This document shows, piece after piece, positions 49,487 through 61,690 of a stretch of DNA of 64,000 nucleotides (the stretch's first letter is position 1; each line of letters begins with the position of its first letter). The notes under the pieces were generated by a model. The model saw nothing but the letters and a program-made list of their open reading frames with translations. It was not told the origin of the DNA and did not search any database. This stretch comes from Iris pallida (lineage: Eukaryota > Streptophyta > Magnoliopsida > Asparagales > Iridaceae): the NCBI GenBank assembly GCA_029216955.1, contig JANAVB010031417.1:22752917-22816916 (forward strand), read 5' to 3'. Made by a program: the position numbers and the translations under genes.

Positions 49487-50457
49487 TGTCATGCCCCGCT
49501 CCCGTAGGAGCGATCGTCCTCGCTAAGGCGTGATGCCGCACGAGCCTAGATTGCACTCGTGCAAGGCAGTTTCATAACGGCCGATTTCATCGGCGGCGAC
49601 GGGGTCGTCGCACAGAAGTCCCAAGCAGATACATTGAAACATGCAGCGAAAATTAGAACAAGAACACATGAACACAAGTCATTCAAAAGAAGCTCTTTAT
49701 TGATATTGAATACAAGATTATTGTGGGCGCAAGGCCAAATTACAAATTCTCTCATGCTCACTTTTCTCTCATTTTACAAGTCACTATGCTCTCTCTCATC
49801 TCTCGATACAAATACTTGAACCAACGGAAGCTTCGGAAGGCGATGTCCATACATTATGTCATGTATAAGTCTTCGGTTCCACGCGGCCGCACGCTTTGAA
49901 TCGCCAAGGAACTCCGTGCCTCGACGCATCCAAGCGAGCTCCGCGCCATGAGCTTCTACCAGTGTTCATGTGCAGGCACAGGTAAAAGATCGTGGCACGG
50001 AGCTCGCTTGGATGCGTCGAGGCACGGAGTTCCTTGGCGATTCGAAGTGTACGGCCGCATGGAACCAAAGACTTATACAGGACATAATGTATGGACATCG
50101 CCTTCCGAAGCTTCCGCTGGTTCAAGCATTTGTATCGAGAGATGAGAGAGAGCAGAGTGACTTGTAAAAGGAGAGAAAAGTGAGCATGAGAGAATTTGTA
50201 ATTTGGCCTTGCGCCCATAAATGTAATCTTGTATTCAATATCAATAAAGAGCTTCTTTTGAATGACTTGTGTTCATGTGTTCTTGTTCTAATTTTCGCTG
50301 CATGTTTCAATGTATCTGCTTGGGACTTCTGTGCGACGACCCCGTCGCCGCCGATAAAATCGGTCGTTATGAAACTGCCTTGCACGAGCGCAATCTAGGC
50401 TCGTACGGCATCACGCCTTAGCGAGGACGATCGCTCCTACGGGAGTGGGGCGTGACA
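49487..50457. repeat. Large inverted repeat of LTR D U5 region
   Basis: Left arm 49487-49960, right arm 49981-50457, about 96% complementary by eye, 20-bp spacer AGTGTTCATGTGCAGGCACA. In intact family-D LTRs the same place is a small palindrome (CATGTGC-CT-GCACATG in D1). Transcription across it would give a ~475-bp hairpin RNA. Confidence 0.93.
50243..50248 (+). promoter_or_regulatory. Polyadenylation-like signal, D LTR
   Basis: AATAAA, present at the equivalent place in D1, D2 and both D3 arms (as TTTATT on the opposite strand). It supports the assigned LTR orientation. Confidence 0.5.
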
Positions 50458-51307
50458 GTTTCGTGTCCTGACAGTTAAGGACACAAAAAAAACTATCGAG
50501 TCCGAGTGTCCTGGCCATGCACGATACGCACGAGTCGAGTCGGACGTGTCCAGACTTACCTACGTACTGCTCGTGTCCTGGCGAGTCGTATATGTGAAGA
50601 TGAGACACGTACGACACGAAAATAGGGTTGACACGTACGTGTCCGGCGAACTGGGGGTTGTTGAGGTGGTTGGACGGCGGCTGGGGCATCGTCGTCGGGG
50701 CGCTCGAGTGGCGTTGGACTCGCCTCAGCGCGACGAACTCTTCGGTGGTGGTTGTGGGTGGCATAGGCGGCTGTGGAGTTGGCGGTGGGGTATGGCCGGA
50801 GTTAGGGTTTAGGCGAAGGGGAAATGGGTTCTCGTCGGAGAAGAAGGGGGTCGGGGTGGTCGTGGTGGTGTGCTAGATTTAGGGTTTGGTCTTGGGGTCG
50901 TTTATATAGGGGGGAGAGGTCGGTTGTGGTCTGGGGGAAGTCGATGGTCGTCGGCAGCTGGCCGGTCGCGGGGAGTGGTTGGATGAGAGGAGAGAGAGAA
51001 CGTGGGGGGTAGGGTAGGTTTGCAGTAACGTCCCCAGAGATTGGGGACTTGCACAAAGACCTCTATCCCAAACAGTTTGCAAAAATTAATTTGCAAACTC
51101 CTATTAAAACAATTGATTTATTTGCAAAACAATATTAAAACAAAATTAAATATTACATAATGATATATTTTGATTTAAAAACTATTTAAAAATCATTTTA
51201 AAATTCTAAAAAATTCCTAAAAATCATAATAAATTATTTGAAAGCTAAATAGGTCATTAGCAACTAATTAACACTAATTAAATTAAATTTGAAAAACAGG
51301 GGCTGAC
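50458..51307 (-). repeat. A2 5' LTR, 5' portion
   Basis: On the minus strand it starts TGTCAGCCCCTG at 51307. It contains U3, TATA (minus, near 50910) and the GC-rich leader, and stops at the D3 insertion. With 35816-38393 it gives about 3.4 kb, the expected LTR length. Confidence 0.9.
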
Positions 51308-52585
51308 ATCTTCCTTGGACTGTCGAGAGCCTTCGAAGTGGAGTCGCAGAGAAAGTCTTCGACGCACGGCCGAAGCTTCAAAAGTCACGAATGTCGCCGA
51401 GCTAGTTGGCACGTCCTTCATGGTTCACGGGACCTGCAACGAGCGAGGATCAGTACCAACATATGTACTGGCGAATGGCTAATTAAAATCCAAGCTCTGC
51501 ATTTGATTCAAGAAGTTTCGTAAACATGTTAGCTAGCTATTTCCATGATCTTTCTAACCATCCTGTTCGATTTGCATGTTAACATGTTTTGAGGCAAGCA
51601 TATGAAATTGTATAACACTAAGCAACTATCATATTCATCCCGTGTTCCGTACATTTGTTAAGCCGTGGAAGGGTGTGAAGGCCACTGGCAATGTTAAGCC
51701 ATCACGGACTATAGTCGGGTTAGACGACGACCCTTTCGTGGCGGGTAGCGAGCCCTGTGCGAAAGTTCCCGAATAACCCACGCCGATGAAGGGCTAGCGC
51801 TTGCTATTCTCGTTCCTCCCGGGCCGAATCGGTCCCTTGGCCTAGACAACCATTCGAGGAAACTACACCTTGTCGATAAGTTGTCCAATGACCGTTTTGC
51901 TTACTTAGCTGTATAGTTGCGATAAACGTTAATCGATTCATTTATTTCTTTGCATAGGCTAAGAGGATTTGCATAAGAAACATGTTTTCTAGTTCCAATA
52001 CTAGTAGTTGATAACAAGTGTTTCGTGAAGAATCATGCTACGATTTCTTTGATTCTACACTATTATGACAAGCATTCGTTTTACTTCACATATTGAGTTT
52101 TGAAGTAGAGGGACGAGGCGAAGGAGGTCAGCCACTCGCTTTAGGCTTGCTTCAAGCGAGCGACCGGTTGGCTGCGCTGACGTCGCCTACGCGATCACCT
52201 GCAATCGCATAAGCAACATATTAGAACACTGTATAATTCAAGGATATTCGATATGAATGCGAAGCTCGAAAACGCGTCACGAAAACCCATCGAAAACATT
52301 CACGAAAACCAAAGCCAAATCAAGTGCGGCATGAAAACCAGAGCAACGGGAGGTCTCTCCCGACTCAGCCGCAGAGCCAATCCTCGAGGTGCAACCCGCT
52401 GAATTTGGGACTTGGTTCCGAAGAAGCCATTCCATAACGTGGAATGGATCTTAATTCAACCGTTCCCGTTCGATCGACTCGGCCGATTCCGACCTATCGG
52501 TCCCGACCGAATCGGTAGCAACAGTGTTCCTTTCTCGCGCATCCCGTGGACGAAAACGGGGCACGATGTAGGGACGAGACACTAC
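51308..52585 (-). mobile_element. Family-D LTR (D5), outermost host of the nest, partial
   Basis: On the minus strand it starts TGTAGTGTCTCG at 52585. The segment 51690-51900 matches D1 31270-31490 (GGTAGCGAGCCC, GTCCAATGACC). A2 interrupts it at 51307; its 3' part lies left of the window. Confidence 0.75.
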
Positions 52586-54099
52586 AGATCACCATGATTC
52601 CAAAATACATATATTAAACAACGATCCCTTGTTAAAATAAATATAAGCAATGCACGTGTTCCAACCAAATATATTACAATTTATTTACCACAATCAACTT
52701 GACCGTTGCCAATTAGGTTTCTCTTTTCATATGAGATAAAAGAGGAGGTAGACCAATTGTCAACCGTCACGTAAGCGGTTGTAAATGAATTGTAATCTAT
52801 ATGGTTGTTAACTTAGCACTTTTGAATAAATATATGGAAGATGTTGTTGATAAATTTTTTCCCTCACAAATTTATTAAGACCTAGTGAATGTGTAATTTT
52901 AATTTTGTTTATATCGATGACCATAATATGTCGCCAATCAATCATTGTGTGATAGATTTGAGAGTGATCATGGAAATTAGTAGCAAAAAATGGTTGGTAC
53001 CATACAATCTAATTTTAGAAGGAAGAAGAAGAAGAAAAAAAAAAGATTTACATAATACAGACAAAAAATAAATATTCTAAGAATTTAACTTTAAACTAAT
53101 TATTATTTATCCAATGTGAATTACGAGTACAAATTATATTATATTTTTTGGTTGGTTATGGATTTTCTCATCCGTCTGGATTTGTATTTGAAATTTTAAA
53201 TGACTATCATTTTGAGTAAAAAAATTCTTTTTTTTTACTGTAAAATTCCTATTGCAAGATTGGATTTTCAATTCAATACGCCACTAATTAGCTTATATTT
53301 CATGTTATTGACATATTGTATCTGGAATTCGAACATTACTCAATTTTTATTCCACGTTACTCAAATTTTTATTTGCCAAGTACTACAAAATTTTATTATA
53401 TCATGTATTCTTGGACATATCACGAAGAACAAAAGAGTAGAAAATGCTCATTCGAAATTGACTATTAAAAATATATCCAAAATTCTCATTCACATAAATG
53501 ATGTTCAATTATGTTCGGACAAGGAACAACGGGATCATACATCCTATATTATCTACGATTTTCAACAAAATTCAAAAGGAAAGGGAAATTAGAATGCATA
53601 CCTATACTTTTTTCCAAAAAAATAAATAAAACAAAAGGAAGAACGAAGTGATGCATATATAATATTTTTTTACTAAAATAAATTTTACCGAGAATGAAAG
53701 AAGAATATTAGCTGAAGGAGCTAGGGAGAAGAAAATTAAGAGAAAACAAATTTCATAAAATTTGTTGGAAGGCTTGGTGTGACCAAGAAGGGTTTGAAAA
53801 TCCACAATTATATTATATATGGTACGGATTGATGGCTGATAGCTATTATGTTGGAAATCAAAATTCAAATATATTTATTTCAACTAATGTAAATATTTAC
53901 TGAATTTAAGTGGCTTTGTGGTTATCATGAATATATATAAGATCATGGCTGGATGACGAAAGATTAGCAAGCTGAACCACGAAGGCGTATTATTTCATTA
54001 ATTTATAATGGTGGAAGTTGGGGACAATGGGCCCAAAAGACATGCAATACAGCGTGTACAAAATCTCATGTGTATCGCTAGACATCTAAAAAATTTAAA

Positions 54100-54373
54100 A
54101 AACATAATGTAAATATTTATATTCTCTCAGGATGGCCAATTCCCTTGCTATCGCAGCCGCAGCAGCCTCTATTGCTACTGAACTGTCTGTGTTCACTTTG
54201 ATTTCCGGAGGGTTCGAAGAAGAGTCAGATTCAGCCATATATGGCTGAGTAGGGTGACCATGCACTCCCCAAAACTTAGTGCAAAAAGAGTCAATAACTC
54301 TCAGTTTCATCTGAGAGGAAACTGAATGCAGTCTCAGTTTAAACCACGCGCATTCAACAGTAGGGTCCGAAGG
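54100..54373 (-). pseudogene. Possible host-gene exon fragment, unidentified
   Basis: On the minus strand a frame after an acceptor-like TAAGTAAACAG reads EGPPSDPTVECAWFKLRL, then CTKFWGVHGHPTQPYM, then IEAAAAAIARELAIL, stopping near 54095. Codon use and amino-acid mix look more protein-like than the surrounding AT-rich DNA. A stop lies just upstream of the acceptor. I do not recognise the family; it may be a captured or relict exon. Confidence 0.25.
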
Positions 54374-54721
54374 AGGACCTTCTGTTTACTTACAAATTTG
54401 TAACGTAAATTCAAGAGATACTCATCGAGTGGACATACCAAGGTGCGTAGCGAAAGGCTTTTCTGATCTCATTGTGGAAGTACCGTGTAGAGATAGGCAC
54501 CTTATCTATGCAATAACGATCTCACTCTTCAAGACTGATTCGTAAAAGGTCAATCTACGCCATGGAAGTTTAGGTTAATTAGATTTTTGGTCCGAGAAAT
54601 ATTAAAAAAAGGTTTGGATCCTCAATATTTATAGCTCACAGTTTGGGTCATGAGATGATGGTTTATCGGTGTTAAATATCCAAATTACGATGATAGCATT
54701 TTAGGATTAATTAGGCTCGGG

Positions 54722-54726
54722 GTTCC
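54722..54726. repeat. TSD of solo LTR B'', left copy
   Basis: GTTCC; the partner is 62324-62328. Confidence 0.92.
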
Positions 54727-56101
54727 TGTAACGCCCCAGAACCAGAATACTGGAGAGCGGGGGCGAACATAGCTAGCTACGTATATTGAAGTGTAACCCA
54801 CCTCGCTATACGGTCACGGCTGTCTAGATACATGAGGGTTTATCTACAAGCCATCAGTCACTTAAGGTCATGAACAAACCTATTGTCTCAATCTCAAGCA
54901 AGTAATAACAACTACAAGATATCAGAGCCCCAAATATACAATAGTAAGGTGTCCCATACATTACATATTTGGATGATCATGAAGCTAGTCGTACAAAATA
55001 TCAAGACTAGCAAGAGTTTCAGTCATACATGATCAACCCTAGGATTTGTCAATCATGCTACAGCCCGTAGGCAGACAGTAAATAAAGATGCAATCGAGCT
55101 AACACGTGATCGTCGGCTAAATGCCTCAAAAGAATATTTTTACAATAGAGTGAGAGAACAAAAGAAACCCACTCGTTGCCAGGGTTACGCCTGGTGGTCA
55201 CCATCTGGCTGGAAGGTAGGTAGATCCTCTGGAGCTACTCCGAAATCTGGCCATATGTAAGCCCCCTGAATTTCAGGGTTTATTTTTATTTTTCTTAATG
55301 AATTATTTTCGATAAATGTTTTATTATTTAATTGTTTAGATTATTAATGTACCTTTCCGTGACTTTGACTTCTGGAGCGTCAGGGATACCAATCTCTGTA
55401 AACTTTCTTCATGGGTTTTGAAGTAGACAAGATTATCTTCGTTTTGATATATCATGTCCCACTTGAACTCGTTCCTTTGTGCTCTTTTTGTATCGCGCAA
55501 CTTCGGGTCAACTTAGACCAATTAATCGTTGAATAATTATTCCCACTTTTATCTTTGATCATCGTTTGCACGTCACCGTGACTTTTAATTTAGGAGCACG
55601 AGACCAGTCGTTTTCTCAGAACCAACTTCTCATGAATGATCTACTCGAGACGCTCTTCACCCATGACCTTCGTATCCCACTCAGACAATCCATTTTGTGC
55701 TTCAATTTTTTCGCACAACTTCCGGGTCAATTTAGGCCGATTTATTTTCTACCGTAAAACCTGATTTAATTTCCAATTTAATTTCGGGACCCGACATCGA
55801 TCCAACCTAGTTGCCCCAAAGTATGGACGTGGCCCACATGAAGCCTACTACCCGTATGAAACTTGTGTCCCATTTATTGGAGTCATCGCATGTTATTTAT
55901 TTGCCTATGATTTTAAATACCTATTTTAATTCAATTATTTCACCCTGTTCGATTTTGACCCGACCCGGCTCGACCGAACCCGAACCCAAGCTCCAGGTTG
56001 CCCTCTCATGAATGCCCAAATACCCCACGTAATTTTCCTATTTTTTCTATTTTTATAAAATATCTCTTCCTCCCTCTACTTTATTAAATATCTTAAAATA
56101 T

Positions 56102-56104
<3 letters not shown>

Positions 56105-56192
<88 letters not shown>
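56105..56192. repeat. (AT)n microsatellite in F
   Basis: Nearly 90 bp of pure AT just before the CT-rich leader, so close to the presumed start of transcription. Confidence 0.95.
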
Positions 56193-56194
<2 letters not shown>

Positions 56195-56599
56195 TACTCT
56201 CTCTCTCCAAACAAACACCCCCTCCCCTCTCTCTCATCCAGCACACAACACCCCACCGACCTCTCTCTCTCATTCTCATTCAAATATCTCTCACTCTCTT
56301 TCTATTATATACACTCACTCATATAATATACAACTCTCTCTCACTCTATTATTAACACACACACACACACATCTCCACTCTCTCTCCCTCTCACTCGGCC
56401 ACACTCACCCTCCCTTAGCCGACAGCCACCTACACCATCATCTTCTTCTACTTCTTCTTCATCATATCATCACCCTCACCAACATCATTATCAATACCAA
56501 CACCATCATCAACAGCATCTCCATCACCACCATCACTACTAAACACCACCACCACCTTCACCATCCCCTCCACTCCAACACCACCACCGCACAGCCACC

Positions 56600-56869
56600 C
56601 AGTACCCTCCCCGGCGATGCGCCGCTGCACCACGCCGCACCACGCCACTGAAAACAGCAGCAGCGAGCAGCAGTGGCTGCCGCGCCACCCCCGCGCGCGC
56701 GTGCATGGGCGTGGCCGTGCGCCACCACGTGGCCGGCCCGTCGCCCCCGCGAGCTTTCCCCCCCGTCTAGCGACCTCCGGTGAACTCCCATGGGCCACCG
56801 CCATCCTCCCTGGCGTGACGCATAGCCTATTCGTGCGTTTACGTCGAAATCCCGTCGGCGCGCGTGAGT
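56600..56869 (+). other. GC-rich leader block with GTGAGT donor-like site, F
   Basis: GC-rich block following a CT/CAC-rich leader. GCGCGC|GTGAGT at 56864 matches the donor position in LTR A (587). The frames through it are not conserved between families. Confidence 0.4.
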
Positions 56870-57289
56870 TTGGAACTCAAAATTCGTGCTCCGTCGCAGC
56901 AACTTTGTACGCATTTTCTGGGAGATCCGACCATTGGATCGGCGAACTCCTTGCTCCGTCTCAATCTCGGTATATCCATCTTCACTCCCCTCAATTTTTG
57001 TCCGTTAATTTCGTCGTTTGATACCTCAAAACTGGCCACCAAGTTGACGTTTTAAATTGAACTATTTTTGGACAGTTTCGCGGAGCCGACTTCGTCAACT
57101 CGTAACTCCGCCGTCGCAGCTCCGGTTGGCACGCTACCAGTTCCTGTACGTAGCTGGTATAACCATCTTCGTGTCTCCTTTAGGTTTCGTTTCATTTTAA
57201 GCACGTTCGGTTGGTCGAAATCGACGCCAAAGTTGGCCGTCTGAATTCTTTAATTTGCACTTGTTAAATTCCATTTTTGAACCCGGGAC

Positions 57290-57730
57290 TCCGGATTCAA
57301 TTTCTGACACCACCAGTAGACTCGTGGCATCGTTCTGGCACGTTTTCATATAAAGTTTGCTTGATTTGGAGAACGTGGGACCTGGCACGCATTTCGGTGC
57401 AAAGCGGGTCCCACTTTTTGAGTCAACGGGTCACTTTGAGATCGGCTCATCGGAATCCAATTCCGGATATACCGTTGAGTTCGTATCGTCATTCTGGACT
57501 CGTTGACATATAATTTGCTGAGTTTTGAAGACATTTGCTCCGGCACGTATTTCGGTGCAAATCGGATTCCAAGTGTCCGCGTCAACGTATCATTTTGAGA
57601 GCGGCACATCGAAATTCCATTTCGGACATACCGTTGGGTTCGTATCATCATTCTGGATTCGTGGACATATAATTTGCTAGGTTTTGTCGACTTCTATTCT
57701 GACATATTTTTCGGTGCAAAGTGTGTCCAA
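57290..57730 (+). repeat. ~163-bp imperfect triplication in F
   Basis: Three copies, each with a CGGATATACCGTTG-like start, TCRTATCRTCATTCTGGA and TTTCGGTGCAAA; copies 2 and 3 (starting near 57461 and 57621) are closest. Confidence 0.75.
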
Positions 57731-59315
57731 CGGCGGACATCATTTTGATCCGAAATTACCGTTTTGCCCCTGTGTCTAAATTGGACTTATGGTAGGCTAT
57801 CCTAGCTAATTTGACCATTCTGGACACGTTGGTGATATTTATTTTATCATCCGACGACATCTGTAGATTTTGTTTATGTATTATCCTTAATTTATAATTA
57901 ATTATTTTTCCAGAAATTGTTACTTTCTGTTTTTGGATTTTTATATATATTTTAATTGCTGTAAAAATCTGAAAAAAATTGTATTTAAATACTATGTTAA
58001 TTTAGATAATTTATTATAATTTTTCCAGTATTTAATAAGTACTTTTGGTATTTTATAAAAATAGGAAAACAGAACTCATTTTCAGGATACATGTGTTTGT
58101 TGATTTTTAATAAATATTTATGAGGGTTTATAAATCCCAGAAAAATTAGTATAAATTTCTATAATTAACAAGGATCATTTTGGTACTTTATTTTATATAT
58201 ATTTAAGCTTTTTGTCTATCTCAAAAATTGTTGGAACATAGTGTACAGTTTGATTTATTTATTGAATAATTACGACTTGCAAGTTTTGTGTTGATTTGAG
58301 TTATTGTAATATTGGACCTCCCCCTACACTAGTGTAAAGACCCTAGGAAGTTAGTTTGTGTATAGTGGCACTCCACATTAGACTTTTATGCTAGGTCCCC
58401 ACTTGGCTAGTATCCAGTTAGGAGTCGTGTCACACCACTAGTGTAAAATCTCGAACATAACTTAGATGCTGAGTTTGTATATCATTATTGACAGGACACC
58501 GGACATCTATATCTTTATACTAGTATTCTTGCTTTGCTCGAGACAAGTACATCTACAAACTCATTTACTGTCTTTTAATGCTAGAACATGTATTAACCCT
58601 GTTAAAATACTGATCCTTGAGGTAGCAAGTTAAATCTTCACATGTTGTATTACTTTCAGTATCTGCCATGCTTAGGACAGATCTTATATCTTCACATGCT
58701 TCTTACTGGTTCTCAGTACATGTTTCACTATGCTTTATACTGCTATCAGTACCTACTTTGCTTTATACCGATTCCAGTATCTCTCACATGTTTTATATCG
58801 TTCTCGTATCTCCCACATGTTTTTACTGTTCTCGTATCTCTCATATGTTAGAATATGGGTTATGGGGAAACTGACAGTTGAGTACGTGATCACGACCCCC
58901 TTCTCCGTATGTATTTACCGAGCAAAGTTTCATTTTATATGATTTCTGCGTTCGTAGGTAACTCTCAAAGCTGTATTTGTACGTATGTACATCTATCGCC
59001 TTTACACTTGTACGAAAGTACATTTCATTATGTGCCCCCAGCACATTGTATATCTATTGACCGATCACGTACCTGCTCCAGTTTTAAACATTAGATATAC
59101 ATGTGTCATCTTGACAAATGTATTTTACCATGATTCCAGATATGCCATGTTCCCTATGTTACTATGATACTGTGATCCCAGTTGTACCATGAGACCATGT
59201 TTTCCAGTATTTTCTGTTTTATAGACTTATCACACCATGTTTCTTATTGTACATCTCTTTCATTATATATTCAGTACTTTAGTTGTAGAGGTTGTACTTG
59301 CTCCCGTCCTGACAT

Positions 59316-59432
59316 GATAACGTTGTAGGTTTACTTTCTGAGGAGAAAATGCTATGTGATTCATATTATGGCACTGATTTTGAGGACCTGGCCTTAGCTC
59401 CAGAAGAGGCCCCAGCGGGGAACCTTGCTTAG
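59316..59432 (+). CDS. Conserved LTR micro-ORF, F
   Basis: 38 codons, exactly as in A: opens DNVVG, core MLCDSYYG, ends PAGNLA then TAG. The upstream acceptor-like CTGACAG has become CTGACAT. About two thirds of residues match A1, with many silent third-position changes. Confidence 0.45.
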   Translation, partial: DNVVGLLSEEKMLCDSYYGTDFEDLALAPEEAPAGNLA

Positions 59433-59641
59433 TTATCTTTCTTATGTTTTGAGACTTAGACTTTATCTGTACTTATATTTGGATACTGGACTTGTCTCCA
59501 GTTAGATACTTGGAAGTGTATTATTAAGTCTGTGCTTATGTTATCTTCGCTTATAGATGCTGTGTTGTGATGAACTTTAAAATATGCTTTTAGAACTGTT
59601 AGCTGCTTAGATCCTTTATTGTCTATTCTTAGAACAGCTTA

Positions 59642-59662
59642 CTACGCTTTAATCAAGCGTAG
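59642..59662 (+). other. LTR 3'-terminal hairpin, F
   Basis: CTACGCTT / AAGCGTAG, 8-bp perfect stem, followed by GCTGGACAT. Confidence 0.5.
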
Positions 59663-59884
59663 GCTGGACATGGCTCGGCCCGGCCCAACAATTTGGGTAA
59701 CGGATCGTGACACCATACAAAACCAGCTGGGTCAGACCCCAGAAAGAGCAAGCGCCACAAAGGAGACTTCACTTAGGAACTAAAACCAGCATATCATAAA
59801 TGAATATTAAAGATAATTATAAAGCTACTGATAATAACATGGACAACAATAATGGATTGAGTACGAGGAAACCATTCAAGTAGC

Positions 59885-60440
59885 CAGGTCACAACCCTTA
59901 AACCAAACAAGGACCGGAGTTGCAACCTTTCACCTGAATAGAAACCCGTCCCAAATACTGCTGGTCAAGTAAAACATGATTAGTCTTGACATAGGATGAA
60001 ATAAGACAATAAACGAAGAGAAGATAAGGAACTGCTCCGGGAGCCATGTTACAACCCTTAAACCAAACAAGGACCGGAGTTGTAACCCTTCGCATGAACA
60101 GAGCCTTGTCCCTGATCTTTATTGTTAAGGCAATCATAGGTAACCATGTCATGTCATATTCTTGTAAAATAGGACGAGCATGACACGGGATGCAATAGGA
60201 CAATAAACGAGGAGAAGACACAGAACTGCTCCGGGAGCCAGGTTACAACCCTTAAATCAAACAAGGACCGGGGTTGTGACCCTTCGCCTGAACAGAACTG
60301 GTCCCTGATCATTATTGTCAAGGTAAGCATAAATAATCAGGACGATATATGGTAAGATAACAATTGGACTATTCAGATAGCCAAGTTACAGCCCTTAAAC
60401 CAAATAAGGACCGGAGTTGCAACTCTTCATCTGAACAGAA
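59885..60440 (-). repeat. Four copies of the GTTACAAC stem-loop box in B''
   Basis: Boxes near 59889, 60048, 60243 and 60386, each with CCAAACAAGGACCGG-like loop sequence and inverted ACAAC/GTTGT arms. Other family-B and C LTRs have a single copy. Confidence 0.75.
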
Positions 60441-61204
60441 CTTGGTATCTCATTATTTACCGATAAGTAAGGCACAGGAAATTAGGTCATGTTACAATCT
60501 TGTACAGGATCAGGACAAGACTAAGCTGGGCTAAATTCCATTCAATCAATCACGGCCAAACAATGAGTACGGCTTGATACTTTAACTAGCTAGGGTTAGC
60601 ACAAGCCTAGTTACTAGCAAAATGCAATGAGATTATTCCAACAGCCACAAGCCCTGCAGACCATCCAGGTTATCCAGACGCAATTAGGGGATTGAATTCA
60701 TGTGGGTACATCGTCCAAGAACACATGTACCCTTAAGTAGCTTGGTGGGTGCAACACATGACTGTGTGCTAGAAATGTGCCCTACTCGACGGCAGGCTAC
60801 AGATCCCATGATGGGGCGCCCAGATAACGGGATTGCCTGTAGCTGGGAAATCTCTTTATGACTACTGGATTATTCTAGTTATTAGCCTTAGTCAATTTCA
60901 GTAGATACCCTTGACCGTGGTATTCAGGGGTCCCTGTCCTAGACATGATGCAAGACAATACTGGTTCACTTGTATAAACACAATCGTCCACGGTGTCCAG
61001 GCCATTTATTCTTGTCATGTCAAGTTTACTTATCAAGAGTGCGCCACGATGGGCCATTATCATGTCATGCAATTTGTCATGCCTTGTTATGTCATGTCAT
61101 GCCAATTTCTTGTCACACCCTGTCATGTACAATTGTCATTTCAATCCTGTCAGTCAATTCGTGAATTATCAAGTTCAGGACAAAAAGGCGTAAGGATATA
61201 AAAG

Positions 61205-61690
61205 GAGAAAGGCGTACGCCATAGGGACTCAAGGTCTCTACGCACATACTACCGGTTACGCTAGTGAAACTCTACGCGTGAAACTCTACGCTAGGCCAAG
61301 GGGCCTCAAGCGTAAAATTGGCTTTACGCTGGCAAGGGCAAGGTGAAATAGCTCTACGCTAGCTATGGAGCACGTGGGTGGGGTCTTACGCTAGTGAGGG
61401 CTTTACGCTAGCAAACACTCGAGCAAGACTCTACGCGAGTGAGAGTCTGATCGAGCCAGAGTCTACGCGAGTACGATTTTACGCGAGCGGGAGGGTCCCG
61501 AGCGTAAAATTTTGAATGAACTCAGCGTAGAACAGAATACGCTGGTACGCAAATGCGTGGGCGTAAAAGGCTGAATAATACGCGGGCACGCATAGCGTGT
61601 GCGTAAAAGAGACCAATTGATACGCTGGCACGTGAAACGTGGGCGTAAAGGCTAAAACACTACGCTAACACGTTAGAACGTGTGCGTAAA
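61205..61690 (-). repeat. Degenerate TACGC/GCGTA array in B''
   Basis: Irregular repeats of CTCTACGCTAG and GCGTAAAA. It lies where B' has its 33-bp and B its 34-bp array, next to the shared GGCGTAAGGATATAAAA box. Confidence 0.7.

Larger units (their letters stand above)
38394..50457 (-). mobile_element. Element D3, aberrant family-D element with two U5 ends, split by E
   Basis: Bounded by TSD GTTTC (38389-38393, 50458-50462) within the A2 5' LTR. Without E and its TSD it is about 2.3 kb: a U5-type LTR end (38394 to about 38705), about 1 kb of internal DNA without recognised genes, a tRNA-iMet primer-binding site (49471-49483), a U5-type LTR segment (49487-49960), and the same segment inverted (49981-50457). 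Both outer termini are the GTGACA end; no U3 end (TGTAGTG) is present. The left LTR segment is visibly more diverged from the two right-hand copies than they are from each other. Confidence 0.85.
52586..54726. other. AT-rich intergenic DNA
   Basis: No LTR, repeat or clear gene seen except a possible exon remnant on the minus strand near 54100-54373. A 130-codon plus-strand frame at 53200-53592 has AT-driven composition and no motif. Confidence 0.5.
55256..59712 (+). mobile_element. Solo LTR F (A-like), inside B''
   Basis: 4457 bp, TGTAAGCCCCC...ATCGTGACA, perfect TSD CCATA (55251-55255, 59713-59717). Its 3' third is clearly related to LTR A: 58100-58600, 58860-59100 and 59290-59712 align. 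The 5' part is different, with (AT)n, a CT-rich leader and a GC-rich block. No partner LTR or internal region. Confidence 0.92.

Noticed and set aside
53200..53592. 130-codon plus-strand frame
   Set aside because: I/F/N/K-rich composition from AT-rich DNA, no motif, no conserved context.
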